Assembly (NCBI GenBank): GCA_949316495.1 | Contig: OX439012.1 | Coordinates: 9,438,049-9,502,048 of the forward strand | Length of the DNA stretch: 64,000 nucleotides | Source: Amphiduros pacificus | Taxonomy: Eukaryota; Annelida; Polychaeta; Phyllodocida; Hesionidae | Reading direction: 5' to 3' | In this document: piece after piece, positions 45,214 through 58,555 of the stretch | How positions within the stretch are numbered: position 1 is the first letter of the stretch | How the letters are laid out: each line of letters starts with the position of its first letter | Notes under the pieces: generated by a model | What the model was told of the DNA's origin: nothing | What the model saw: only the letters and a program-made list of their open reading frames with translations | The model's database searches: none | Translations under genes and position numbers: made by a program

Positions 45214-48200
45214 AGGCCGCGGGCTCTCCTCTCAATGTCCGCCACTAGCGCTGAGATGTCCATGACTGACCTTGCACCTGCGCGGTGCGTCTGTCCTCGC
45301 CGCTCGACGGAGCTCCATATATTGGCCCGATTGCCCTTCCTTACTAATACGTGGTGATATTTCTTTTACACCGCCACTTCATTTCTCACAGTTTTCTCTC
45401 CAACTCTGTACCTCTGTTTATTGGTTTTACGTCATGACAAATCTCCATGCCCAACACCCCCCCTGCCTCCTGAATATGGTCCATGTCCCACGCTTAAAAC
45501 ATTTCGTCATTTCGGGATTTATGTCAGTTGCTCGAGGGCTGTCCACAAGTCGTGGGATGATTATTTTTTCTTCCTTTTCCGTTGACCCACGATGTAACTT
45601 TCAATTGCCACGTCAGCCCTCAGTTTTGTTACACACGTTTTTTTCGTCTGTTCCGGTTAATATTGTTTTTTTTGGGACGCCTAGTTCCCTCGTTCTCATA
45701 GAGCAGTTTGTTGCTGTATATGTTTTTCCATGACCCCTTCTCACCCCTTTCACCTTATACAACTTTGAACCGTCTTGGTGATAAATGGCAGCGATGACAG
45801 CTCATTCCAATTCTTTTCCATTTTACCCTAAACATTAATTTGTCTCCTTCTTTCTGTCTAGGTTTCTTGCTACAGCACTTTTGTGGAATTAACTTGTGGG
45901 GGTCAGACCTTACAAACCAGGTCAATACATACACTTACACATATATGGAGACTACCCCTGTGGGTTGGGGAAATTAGAATATACCCACTGCATCCCCTGC
46001 ATGTTGTAAGAGGCAAACTATTAGGGGGTTGTTCTGTGCTCATCTCAGGGCAACTGAAAGATCCCATCTGCAAGTTGGATTCTTTTCTACACATACTAAT
46101 TTCCATCTGTCCCTTGCAAATGGTCTTCAAGTTCTATATTGTCCTATCTTTTATTGCCCAGTCTTCTTATCAGTGGTGCGTGGTGCTTGGGTTTATTTAC
46201 AAGCGACCCCACTCCACTAAACAGAAGCACTGACCATTCATGTGTTTTACCTTTATTCTTGTAGTCAATTCCTTTTCGGACTCAAGTTGACTTTTCCTGC
46301 TCCAAACTTTTTCCTCCTCTTTTTCCTCATCTTTAACCTCATCCATATTTTCGAACTCAGGCAATTCTGATGGGAATATCACATTCACCAGCTGCACTGA
46401 TATGTATGTCCTCGACCATATGACTCGTTTGCATTTTTTCTCCTCTCCTTTTTTTTGTGTTGATTAGTTGATGTTTGTTTAAATCAGCACCCTTATTGTC
46501 GTATTATGACATGTTTTGTATTGCTTGGTTCATGCGCTGTTCAAGTCTATCGTTTCCTCCCTTTTTCTCCCCTTTTCTAGTCAGTCACATCTAAGTGGTT
46601 CCTTTTTCTTCTCCTCCCTTTACTTTTGTTGCTGTCTACAGGCTATTTTAACACGCCACAGCATAACAGGCCATAACTCACATGCTGTTATAAGATAAAG
46701 GCCTTGTCTTTTCCTTCTCATCCCCTTTCTTTTATAGAGTGACATATTGGTTGAGGAATATCACATTCAGTGTGCATTGCAGTGAATTTTTCCCCTGTCC
46801 TGCCAGCCAGAATCATAACAGATAGCATTTCAACAGAATGTTTTCCAGCTAAAGAAAAGACATTCATTGTCTTTTACCCACAGGCTGAATCTTTACAAAT
46901 CTCCACATGTGTAATGGGTTCCCTCTTGGCTTGTTGTGGGAGCACTATAAATTCATAATTACCTCAATATCTTCTCCCATTCATACCCAGGAAATTCAGA
47001 GTGGCAGATTCAAACATCTCTCTCCATCAATTGAAACAAACTTGCCACTATTACTATAAAGGGGTCAACTACACTGCAGATGGTGTTCTTCAACACCCAC
47101 TCGTGTGTCTGGCAAACAGGTAACAGTCCAATTAACAATTATTTTCAATCAATTTATAGGACTGATCTCACAGGTGTACACATTGCCTGCATTGTTCCCT
47201 TCTCAATTGCCGCAGTCGGTATAGATTCTTCACAGTTTACAGAATTATCATACCAAGACTTGATCTGTTGAGTTTTCTCTTTCAATACAAATAGAAGTGA
47301 ATTTCTCATTGAAGCAGTTCAGAATAACTTGTTTCATACATATCTAGCTTCCCCTGTTCCACTTCATTTAGTTTGACTTTGGTTTGAATCTCCTCCCCTC
47401 CCTCCTTACTATTAGTAAGATGTTTCCTTTTCCTGCAGCTGCAACCAAGTTGGCAGGCTCCTCCCTTGCCTAGGACAGGTTTTGAAGCCTCTCATCTAAG
47501 TCCATATCTTTGGGTTTCTTCCTGCATATTTTTTTAGAGTCTTGCTCCATTCCATATCTCTTGGTTTCCTCTTGCATATTTCGTTTGAGTCTGTTGACCA
47601 ACTCCACAAATTCTAACAGATGTGCTGTTATGCTTCATCTACACTGTCGTGGTTGTGGTGCAGTGCAATTGCATCCTGCGTTGCACGCAGCCCCTCGACA
47701 GAGCACAAGAAACCATATAGCTGCCCCATGAGTTCCCCCTAACGAGCCCACCACAAACCTGCACGTATCGAGTCATCGTGCATTGCCTGAGATGGGTTCT
47801 TAGGAGGCCCTCTTTGTAGTGCTCCACCCCTCGATTGTTTTCCATTTTTTTTCTCCCTTTGTTTTCCATGGTGCCACCTCGATGCTACTTTATATATAAT
47901 GAACAATCCAATCACTACCCCTGCATTCCTACATATCTTCTAAGAATATATCATTAATTCCCTCACCAAGTAAGAGAGTGAGTGAGATAAACCATCAGTA
48001 GTTCTCTCTCACCATATGGAATTCCATTATCAAATCAGACATATCTTCCTTATCTTTCACTTTCCATATACCCTTCATCATGTTCCTCAATTGCCCTGGT
48101 AATTGCTCTCTTTTTTTCTCTCTCACACTTATGAACAAAGTGCTTGTTTGAGTTTACCTTGTCTGAACCCAATATTCCCCTATCATTAATTCTGTTACTC

Positions 48201-48819
48201 ACCATATCCTGCCTCCACTGCATCACCAGCTATCAATCACTGTCATGATCCACAGGCCATCATCTCTGCTGATTCCATTTTCTTGTAACTTCACCTCACA
48301 TGAAGACTTATCCAGAATCTCTATCTGTAATCAAATATTCAATACATCCCTTAAATGATCAATGCTAGTTTACATGTCACATAATATTATGTTAGGATAA
48401 ACACTTTACCACTCTGTTCTCCTCATACAGACTCAGGTATTTATATCATTGCTGCTTCTTTAACCAATTTTACACATTATAAGCTTCAAGTAACATTATG
48501 GCAATATTTATTAGTTCTCATTCTTAATTCATAACTCCTCAGGTATGTAGTTTGGTTGTAAACTACCTCCATTAATATTGTGGGTGGTACCCATACACAA
48601 AGTGTTGTAACCATAACTAGGTCAGTCATATAAAAAGAAAAACAAAAGAATGGGTTCATAAATTGCTAAACTTCATGATATGGGCAAAGTCATGATTTCT
48701 TTGAAAAACTACTCTACCCTTTAAGGCAACTATAATGGCTATTTACATAATGCTTGGTTTAAGTCATTGGAACAACCTAACCACTATACACAAACAGCTG
48801 TTCCTCTAAGTAGTATCCT

Positions 48820-49170
48820 TAAATATCTTAAATGTTGTGCTTTTATAATTTTAAGTGTTGTATTTTAATATCTTAAATGTTGTGCTTTTATAATTTTAAG
48901 TGTTGTATTTTAATATCTTAAATGTTGTGCTTTTATAATTTTAAGTGTTGTATTTTAATATCTTAAATGTTGTGCTTTTATAATTTTAAGTGTTGTATTT
49001 AAATATCTTAAATGTTGTGCTTTTATAATTTTAAGTGTTGTATTTTAATATCTTAAATGTTGTGCTTTTATAATTTTAAGTGTTGTATTTGAATACCTTA
49101 AATGTTCTGCTCTATAATTTTAAGCATTGTCTTTTAATGTCTTAGATGTTGTGCTTTTATAATTCTAAGT
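48820..49170 (+). repeat. 45-bp tandem repeat
   Basis: About seven to eight copies of a 45-bp unit (AATATCTTAAATGTTGTGCT then TTTATAATTTTAAGTGTTG), nearly identical in the middle and worn at the right edge. Confidence 0.95.
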
Positions 49171-52100
49171 GCTTTTATAATCTTAATTGTTGGAAATGTT
49201 GTGCTTTGTATTATTTTTACTGCAAGCACCACGGGCTGATGAATATGCATAACATTTGTCAATGTTAAACACTACATTCCGCATGGGGCGCTTCTGTACT
49301 GCTTGTATTACCCGGACACTGCGTCCGCGTGTAAGGTTTTATATGAGAGGTATGCCTGCATGGATTTCCCCTGGCGCCACCTGGTTAGTTATTTGCTCGC
49401 TATATGAGGACTCTATGAACATATACATTGTAATGTAAGATGACTTATTTGTTTATCACACATGGTTGTAGTAATCATATCACTAAATACCTTAAGCATG
49501 TGAGACTAAGTAGTGAGAAGAAAATCCTTATTTTTCATATATATAATCGTAATAATAATACTGACTTATGTATTATTCTAATTCATACCTACTGTATTGA
49601 ATCATGCCAACTCTACAGGAATACAGGTTGGGTATCTCGACATCTGATGTAAACCTCTGTTCTCTCTTTATACTCCTCCTCTTCTCTCTCTCTCTTCTAT
49701 CCTTTCTTCTCCATACACTACAATATACAAAGTGAAAACATAAGAGACACGACGAAATTTTCACCGTGAATGGTGAATGCATATGTGAAATTATAATTCA
49801 TACACATCTCTGACTAATGTCATTTGAAACAAACCACACCTCGTAATTTGATTTTTCTACATAATTATACTTCTCCCATATTACATGATACCGTACCAAT
49901 TAACATTCCAGTGTATTATGTGACTCTATGCTACCCTGTCGTCTCGATTAAATATGATCTCAGTAACTTCGAATACAGTATGCCTTCGCTGTACAAGTTT
50001 CATTCTTACGAGATTTTATTTATACTTTCGAAAATCTTACGCTACGAAACAGCTGTTTCGATTTGGAGAGTGCAATTACCAGTCCTCAGAGTGCTGGTTC
50101 GCGTTTTCGTGTCCCATGCGCCCGTTCAACTTGGCTGTCTTTTCTCAGTCATCCATGCTTTCCTAGAACCTCCTGTCAGTCAGGCGTACTGTATGGGGTA
50201 TGCCCTTCAGTTTTGTCAATCTAGCCACATGGTTTCAAATCAATACACATATACTGGCTATTGCCGTCTGCGTCCAAAAGTACCGAAGCTCTGTGCTCGG
50301 TCTGAGGAGTTTTAATTATTTTCTAGGATCAACCATGTATGACATGCCATCTGTAATAAGTAAACCCCTATCTACTGATGTGCATCCCTTGAGCATGTGG
50401 TTTGAAATTTTCACTCCCCTGCCCCGAGATATGCGACAATACTTTAGTTGACAACATGGTAATGTGAAACATCCGGTCATTGTACTGTGCTAAAACTGCA
50501 CGTACACTATGAACAGTAACTTAACTTTTTTTTCCAGAATTAACGATACCACGTTGTGTTTGGTAAGAATGTTTTTACTCGCTTCATAAAATTGCCATTA
50601 ATAGAAACCAATCTTCACATTACCTGGTTCTGATCGGGTTTCACATAGTTTGCTTTCCCTTCGCCTCCTTCTTGTGTCTTCCACTACTGTCCTTGCAGCC
50701 AAAAAGTAAATTCGCCCACGCGTAAATTGTGTCACAGTTCCGCTGACCTCATTCGTGACCTCATTCTGCTAATCCAATTGTCTCATTCTAATCTCTCCCA
50801 TTATCCACTTTTAATCCATAACTGTATACTTTTTACCATCCTTGCACCACATTCCTTTTTTTCATCCACGTTCCGCAGAAGTAACCCTGTTGCGTCACTT
50901 GTGTCGGTTGGCGGTCACCTGATTTTCTTGCATTTCCTGCATAATTAACTTTTGGCGGGTAACCATATATGTCGTTGCGACGTAACTCTACTGCGCCGCC
51001 TACCACTCTTTCCTTCCTTCCCAAACTACGCAGCGTGGTTCCACCCATAAAATTGGTACACCTCTTCAAGGTCACCTAAACCATCTGCCAATATCAACAT
51101 ACATCTTTCACATCCATCTTTCATAACAAGACATATGGATTTTCGCTGGGTCCATTTTTCCTGTTGTAATGAACCATTTTTCCTGTTGTCTTTTCTTTCT
51201 CTTCTTCTTCTGTCCTACCTTTGCACCATATACACCCATACATGATATGTCGACTTCCTCAAGCTTACTCATCTTGTATGCACACTAGTTCCTTAAATTA
51301 TGACCTCAATACAACCCACCCTAACTGGACATGTCTAAATAACCTACTGTTTTGTATTATCATGCCATTACGTATTTTTGTTGAACCTAAAATCCTTTTT
51401 GTATGTATTATGCAATTGCCTTACGTTTGCCATTAGAAGGTCTAAAAGCCTTAGTGAGAAGTCTTCTCGACTCCTTGGTGTTTTCTTACGATATTTGCTG
51501 CTGAAATGAAATCTGAAACCCAAATTCGCCTTTCACCAGTGTCTAAATCTATGTAATGTTTTGTTTCTTTTTCTTTGCTCCTGGTTGAACCCAGTCCTGC
51601 TACCAGTGCCTTGGACGAGGATCAGACGGCAAATTGACCTGGTAACGTTTTAACATCAACTTGTAATACGGAACCTTACTGATCTTTTAATAGAAAACCA
51701 GTACTTGCTTCAAGGTTCCTTCCTCTCTGCAAGAAGGGATTTTGAATCTATCAGTTTTTCTCTTTCTTCCCTTTCTTTCTCCCCAAAATCCGTTAAGTGT
51801 ATAAAATTGGCTCGTTAATGCTCTCTGCCCTTCGTCCCAGGTAAGTGCTTGTTAACTGTTTAAAATATATAAATAAATCTTTATTTTCATCACCCCTAAT
51901 ATTGTGTATTTTATGACTTGTTCCACCTAGTGTTTGTTCACCACTTCAACTATTTCACTTAATTTTTAATTCACTTAATTTTTGGGCGATGTTGTCCTTT
52001 ACCTATATTGTGCAATCCTTGTTTTACACTGTACTCAATACCTCTCTTTACTTACTGTCTTGTGTTTGTATTTTGTTTTGTAATGTTTACTATACATTGA

Positions 52101-53430
52101 TTTGGGTCATCCATTACCCGCCAATTGCTTCACGCCAGCCTTGCATTTCTATATTTCAATGTGTATTAATATTTCTCCATTGATAATTTAATTTCTTTCC
52201 ATGGTTATCTCTTATAATGTATTATTCTACCTCAGATTTCTTTGTTAAGAAATAGAAGTAATAGCCCATTCTCTATGTAACTCAATGTCTACTCTGTTTT
52301 AGACTATGGATGATCATCGGATTTCACCTCGCGCTTCGAACACCGGGAGATCCGCCTTGCATGCCACATGCTTGGTTACTGCCCATTGTAACATTGTTTC
52401 ATGTATTTTTTCAATTTCTTGTTGTTTATGTAATTTTTGTTTCTTTGGAAATTCGTCCAGAAATAAGTCTTAATATTCAGTCACCATGGGCAGCTCCTCG
52501 TTTTCTAAGTGTATAGTTTTGACATCCGATTTTAAACCTCAAATTAACTTATTGGATTTAAACCTTAGTGGTTATCCGTGTAATCCCTGTGTGGTCTTAT
52601 CGTCCTTTCTGTACTGATCGGACAACTGTTACCTCTTACGCCAAGCCATGTTGCTGTGATGGTACATCACTCCATCCTGTACTTGTATGCCTGTTTTTTG
52701 TGCTGCATCCGGGGTAAGTGGATTCCCCGTATGCCGACCTACTCTCAAAATGTTTTCTCTGCTGCATCCAGAGTAAGTGGATTCTTTGTGTGCCAGCTCA
52801 CTCTTAATATTTCGTGGTTATGTATCGAAATGTTATTTTTGATTGTATAACTTCTCAGTTTGTATTTTTTTTTTATCTTAATCACCTATAACCATGTATT
52901 GTGCACGTCGTGCGTAACGATTTTCCTTATCAATTACCTTATGAATGTAACTCCATGTGTAGTTTTTAATTATTAATACAGCAAAATGGTCAATTCTGTA
53001 TCACGCCTAAAATAACAACGTACATTTCGTCTCAAATATTTCGTCTTAAATATTTGAACCATTATGGTATTTAATTATATTACACATATGTTGTGTCTTC
53101 TGATGTTCTTATATTTTGGTAATGGGTTTTTTTATTCTTGATGTTGTAATTTCGATGTTGTCTGTCACGTGTTCTATAAAATCACTGTGTATCCTTAATT
53201 TCTATGCTTAAACCATATACTTGGGCGTAGTAATTTTATCTCGATGTACACTACGTTCATTACAATGGGTTATTGATGTATCTTAGCTAAATTGTACGTC
53301 TGGTCTAGGTTGGAATTTGGCATGAGCGCTTGGCAATTTAATCGCATTTTGAGTTATTGTTTTCTATGGGTTACTTTGCTTTAATTATAAGTATATACTC
53401 TCGGCTGAAACACGAGGACGTGTTTAGTCG

Positions 53431-53443
53431 AAGGAGGGCCGAG
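53431..53443 (+). promoter_or_regulatory. Polypurine tract before the 3' LTR
   Basis: AAGGAGGG, five bases (CCGAG) before the LTR. The old element has AAAGGGGAG at 58,542-58,550, followed by CCGTG. This is the usual plus-strand primer site. Confidence 0.75.
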
Positions 53444-54184
53444 TGTAGGATATAGAATACACACCCAGAGACTCTTGGAAATATATAGACATTCATAGAC
53501 AATAACACGATACTGATGGTTGATGAGTCACCATAACCACCACTCCGTGAAAGTCACGTGTAGGACGGACGAGCCGAAGTTGGATACGCAGGCAGGACAA
53601 GTCCATTTGATGACGCGTGAGGAAGCCACGTAGGCAACCACACACAGATGATGCGGGGTGGCCCCTTAAAAGAGACGCGCAACCGTGAACCCGGGCTCTC
53701 AGCCAGCTGCAGTTCGGCCCAGCAGCTCTCCCAGTACGGACCCCAGTCTCGGAGCCAAGAAGGAGATCAACGACCACTTGCCACGGAAGATCCATGACTC
53801 TCAGTATCATGACCACATAGACTCGGGTGTTTAGCATATAGTCAGGGTTTCATAAGTATCATGCAAAGTTGGTAATTCACATGCCTCGCTCATTGCCATG
53901 CCGGCCTAGCCAGACAAGCAGGAATCACAGCACTGAATAAAGGTAACTATTACACTGTGTATATCCTGTGTCTGCAGTCCTTACTTCCCGTCATTATTAT
54001 GAGGGTATGACATGATAGCTAGGATCCGTGCCCGAACTCACAGCCAGCGAGTCAGCGAGCTATGGTTAACAAGTACAGTACAGTACGATAGAGTAGGACA
54101 GATTAGAGTATCTATCTATTTGGTAGAGTATTGATCCCCCGTCCACGTCCCCCAACTACGGATACTCTCCATTAGTGGGTAACA
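53444..54184 (+). repeat. 3' LTR of the giant element
   Basis: 741 bp, TGTAGG...GTAACA, over 99% like the 5' LTR, followed by the GTGC duplication. Confidence 0.95.
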
Positions 54185-55036
54185 GTGCCACGTCCACCTC
54201 CCCGCTGCGAAATCCTCGAGGAGGCCCGCAAGAGCCTCCTCAGTGAAGTTCAACCTCAGAGCCATGCTTTTCTTTCAAAGTCCTTGCTGTGAGTGAGCTG
54301 TGCTTGAGCCCACCACACGGTGGCGCTCCGTATTTTAGGTCTTGATTCAGCATTTTCCCTTCACAATAATTAATCACAAAGAACCTGTTATCACCTCATT
54401 TGTGATGACTGTTGTATATTTGTTATTTTTCTTACTTCTTCTTTTTACAATAATGGTATTCCCCTTTATGCCAGCCCACATCACACTGCCCTGTGTGATC
54501 CACTTGTTGATTGGACATTTTTTCGCCCCTGTAGTTCAATGATCTCTGACCCCTTAAATATCTTGATAGGTTAGGCACAACGTTGTTTTTTTCCCATCCT
54601 TTTGTTCTGATTGACCAATGTTGTTTATGAAACCTGGGTCAGTTGCAATTCTCCTTTCTCACCCCATCTGATACCTAGTTATGTAACTGTATACCCCTTT
54701 TGCTGGTCCATTCATATTGGATCCATGATTTTGAACCACATTTATACTGATCGCATTGTTGTTTCTTTTGCTTATAAATGGATATGGATCTGACTGCATT
54801 TATTTTTCTAAGGGAACCTCGTTGACTTCACAGATTTCGGGACCCCTTGGTAGTGACACAGAGATTAATGATCCTGATGACAGATATACTTCTTTCGGTG
54901 AATATTTAACCACTGAGTGATGGGTTGGACCACCCGTCTGCATGTTTGCCCTCCGATTGCCACTCCTTGTTGGCACATGTACGTTTTTCCCCTACCATAT
55001 ATGTTTCATTCCCTGTTGATAGCTATTGTGTGGCAT

Positions 55037-55170
55037 GCCCTTTCTCCATATGACTTCTTGCAGCCTTGTGTTGTTTATTCTTATTCTCTGAAATGATTTC
55101 CATTGCCTTTCTCCATATGACTTCTTGCAGCCTTGTGTTGTTTATTCTTATTCTCTGAAATGATTTCCAT
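55037..55170 (+). repeat. ~66-bp tandem duplication
   Basis: Two copies of a unit containing CTCCATATGACTTCTTGCAG and TTCTCTGAAATGATTTCCAT. Confidence 0.9.
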
Positions 55171-57111
55171 GCTTCAAGACTTTGCCGTCTCTTTGGGAAA
55201 TATGTCAGCGAGTATTGATCCTTACTGATATCTATATCTTGCAGCAAATCTTCCTGGTCAAATTGTTTGACTGGCCCACATAATGGTATCCATATTCTCA
55301 AGTTCTTTTAGCAAATCTTCCTGGTCAATTTGTTGGCTAGTCCTCCCTGTTTTGCAGACATTAAACATATTGATTGTAATTTCTTTTTGAGGCTCTGTAT
55401 GTGTGTAGAACTTTAGTTCTCCCTAGAGATTTTTTTTATGACGTAAATGTTCATGCACATTATTGATGTCGTTTCGAGGTTTAAATGATACTTGATGTCC
55501 TGCTGAGTCTCAGTATACCGTTTTTACATTCTTTTAACATTGTATGACTGTTGTGATTTATTTTTAATGATATATACTTGTAACGTAGGTCAGTTAAAAT
55601 TTATACTTCCTGTCGAGTGATATTTTCGCTCTTACATTATACTATGTTGTCATAACGTTCAGGTGTTGTCCTGAGTAAACACTTCTTATATTGTATGTTA
55701 TCTTAATTGCTTTTAATATCTTTATATAGGTAGCCATAATTACGCTGATGAATTACATTTCTCAGGTCTTGATGTTGTCCTAGTTTGTACGACACCGCGT
55801 CCGCGCGTGTCAGCAGGTCTACACTTAAAGATTTAGATTGAGTGACATAAGACGCCACCTACACCTCAAGGTCCCGTTTTCTGTCATGAAAGTCCAGGTT
55901 ACACATAAATTATTCCTTTTTTTTTTTGGGCGAATTATTGCATAAATATTTGATGTATTAACGTTGTACTTGTTTGATATTGTTCTCTTGTATACCTTTA
56001 TCTTTTAAATGACCAACAGCCATCCACAGTTACACATGCTCAGATACACAGACTGCTCAGGTATTGTCATTTATTTGTAATTTATTTATATGACAAACAT
56101 TACTTTTTACATGTTGCATTTCACATGATACTGTATTTATTATGTTTCATTTCATTCACAGCCTTCTTTCATCATGAAATATAATTTTTTGAGGAGACTC
56201 TATTCATTACAGGCATCTTTATCCATATGTACTGTGAGTAAATCTTATATAGTGGAAAATTTAGGATCATTCAGTGCAAAATGATACTTAGAATCTGAGT
56301 AGTGATGCAATTATTTGTTTTAATGCTTCACCCTTACTTATTTTAAACATTCCCGTATAAATTAGATGATGATGATGTGACCCTAACATACATACCTCTT
56401 ACCCATTGGAGAGTGCAATCACCAGTGCTTAGAGCGATCTGTTTGGCTTTTCTTCAGAATGCTTTTGCATTCACGGATTGTTTTGTGCTTTTCTGGAATC
56501 TCCTTCATGATAATCTGTATCAGATTAGATTGACTTCCTCGTGACGTCTGTCACATTGTCCGTGGGCTGTGCCTTCAGACTTTCTGTGCCAGTCGCGCGG
56601 ATGGCTCTCCTTTCCTATGGCACACAGGTTGTGGTACTCAATGTTGCAGCCATGGTGAAGCAGCCCAGAATGACTCCCGCCTGCCTGTACGTACCTCACG
56701 CCTTGTGTTTAGGACAGAGTTGAGATCAATTATCCTTTCCAGGATCAACCACTTTCAATCCTCCAGACTTTTTGTTCATGAGCCAGTCGTACATTTCCTC
56801 CACCCTTGAGATGATGATTGCCCCATGTCGAATTGACACCTTTTTCTTTTCAAACAGTATGTTCCTGTTTGTTCTTACGTGCATGTTTTTCATCATCACC
56901 AAACAAAACACAGACAGACTTACCTCCCTTTATATAAAATAAATCTTGCCATCCAATTGGAGACCCTCACTTTCCGCCACTATTTTCTGGCGGGTGTGTT
57001 CCAGCTGTGCTTCCAGTACCTTCTGCCCCGACGGTTGCTGGGCAGTTGTTGTTGCACTTCTTGTTGGACTTGTTGTTTCCATTTGTTTTTCCTCTCCTCC
57101 AGCCAACCTTG

Positions 57112-57275
57112 ATTATTACAAAATATTGATTATTACCAAATATTGATTATTACCAAGTATTGATTATTTCCAAATATTGATTATTACCAGATATTGATTA
57201 TTACCAAATATTGTTTATTACCAAATATTGATTACTACCATATATTGTAATTACCAAATATTGATGTTACCATAT
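57112..57275 (+). repeat. 17-bp tandem repeat
   Basis: About nine to ten copies of ATTACCAAATATTGATT with small variations. Confidence 0.93.
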
Positions 57276-58555
57276 ATTGTCATTACTGCTATCTACACCC
57301 TGTGGTGATTTGATTTGTCTTTATCATTATTAGGCTTGCTATGTCCTCTTGCAGCCACATACCATGTCCATCCTGAGATACTTTGAATGCCTTGATGTGA
57401 CCCACGGCATGGCAGTTCTTGCTATTTCATTGATGAGAACCCTGATATCTGTGCTCAATTCATTCTTCTGCATACCTTTCGAATACCTTTGTCAGGTATC
57501 CGGTATATCGTTTTTTCTCTCTCTTCCTACCGTATGTGCTGTACATTGAATATACGCATATGTAACTACACAACCCCGAATTAGCGTATGGTGTGACATG
57601 AGTGATCAGCATGATGTATATCTTAACTTTATCTTTTATATTATGTGATTGTGTCAGATGGTAAACATGTTGTTCAGATACTTATTACCGCTTTATGGTA
57701 CTTTCATAGATTTTACAGGTCCTCATAAATGTTGTTGCCTTGAAATATTTCTGTTACTCTTTAGATTGCCAATATTTTAATGCTTTTAATTCATTCCTAC
57801 CTTATGGTATGATTGTACTGACGACATTTACCTTCATGTTTTGCAGTGTTGTAACTTTAATGAACGAGGTATTTTGTAACGTGCTAATCTTTGTTGTACT
57901 ACTCTGTTTTAGATTTGTGAATGGCTATTGGTTTTCAACGTCGATACTTCGAACACTTGGAGTTGAACCTTCCATATTTTATGTTGGGTTCTTGTGCCTC
58001 CTTTATTCCCACCTTTGATACCGCGTCTTTTGCTGTGATATGTAACATGAGTTTTACGATTCCATTTTCTTCCCCTTTAGCTCTTGTTCTTTTATATTTA
58101 ATTCTTAAAATTAGGCACCTCCTTGTTTTCCCAGTATTGTTTGAAATATTGATAATTGTAATTCGATCTTATTCCATTATCTGAGTGTTGTAATTCTGTT
58201 ACGTTTAATCTATTACTATATCTGGTTGTTGTCAGCAAAGTTCATCACAATACACAAAATATCCTTGATTGTATATATTTCTGTTTTCTTCTAAGAATCC
58301 ATTTTCATTATAATAGAACTCCTAACTCCACCTATTTATTATTTGATATTATATAATTTCTCGTATTTTGACAACTATGAACGTAGTACTTTTTCTCGAT
58401 GTACACTACGTCCTTAGTTCTTGTCCTTTTTCGATTTTGAAATATTATACGAATGTAATCTGGTCTTGGCTTGGCAACTGGCAAGGAGTGTGTTTTTCAA
58501 TTAATATATACTCCCGTATGAGCACGCGGACGTGCTTTGTCAAAGGGGAGCCGTG

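Larger units (their letters stand above)
42576..53443 (+). other. ~10.9-kb pyrimidine-rich non-coding region of the giant element
   Basis: No convincing gene on either strand; open frames are short and unlike proteins. The plus strand is rich in C and T throughout. Parts recur in the old element: 49,310-49,330 (ACACTGCGTCCGCGTGT) with 55,790-55,810; 50,065-50,330 (GAGAGTGCAATTACCAGT ... AGGATCAACCA) with 56,410-56,750; 53,218-53,262 (TCTCGATGTACACTACGT) with 58,383-58,412. Conserved islands in gene-free DNA suggest cis-acting roles or a long untranslated RNA. Confidence 0.75.
28368..54184 (+). mobile_element. Giant env-bearing Ty3/Gypsy element, ~25.8 kb, almost whole
   Basis: LTRs at 28,368-29,105 and 53,444-54,184 differ by about six substitutions and one 3-bp indel (over 99% alike). 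The 4-bp target duplication GTGC is intact (28,364-28,367 and 54,185-54,188). Order of parts: PBS, gag, pol with chromodomain, hairpin array, ORF X, env, ORF Y, ORF Z, ~10.9 kb non-coding, purine tract, LTR. It looks almost whole, with perhaps one break in pol. Most animal Gypsy elements are 5-12 kb, so this is an outlier, comparable in size to plant Ogre or planarian Burro elements. Inserted recently into the old element. Confidence 0.95.
54185..58555 (+). other. Old element, 3' non-coding region after the giant insertion
   Basis: Continues the old element from the insertion point to its 3' LTR. Pyrimidine-rich and gene-free. It has the conserved islands listed for the giant element's non-coding region and ends with a polypurine tract (58,542-58,550). 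Confidence 0.72.
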
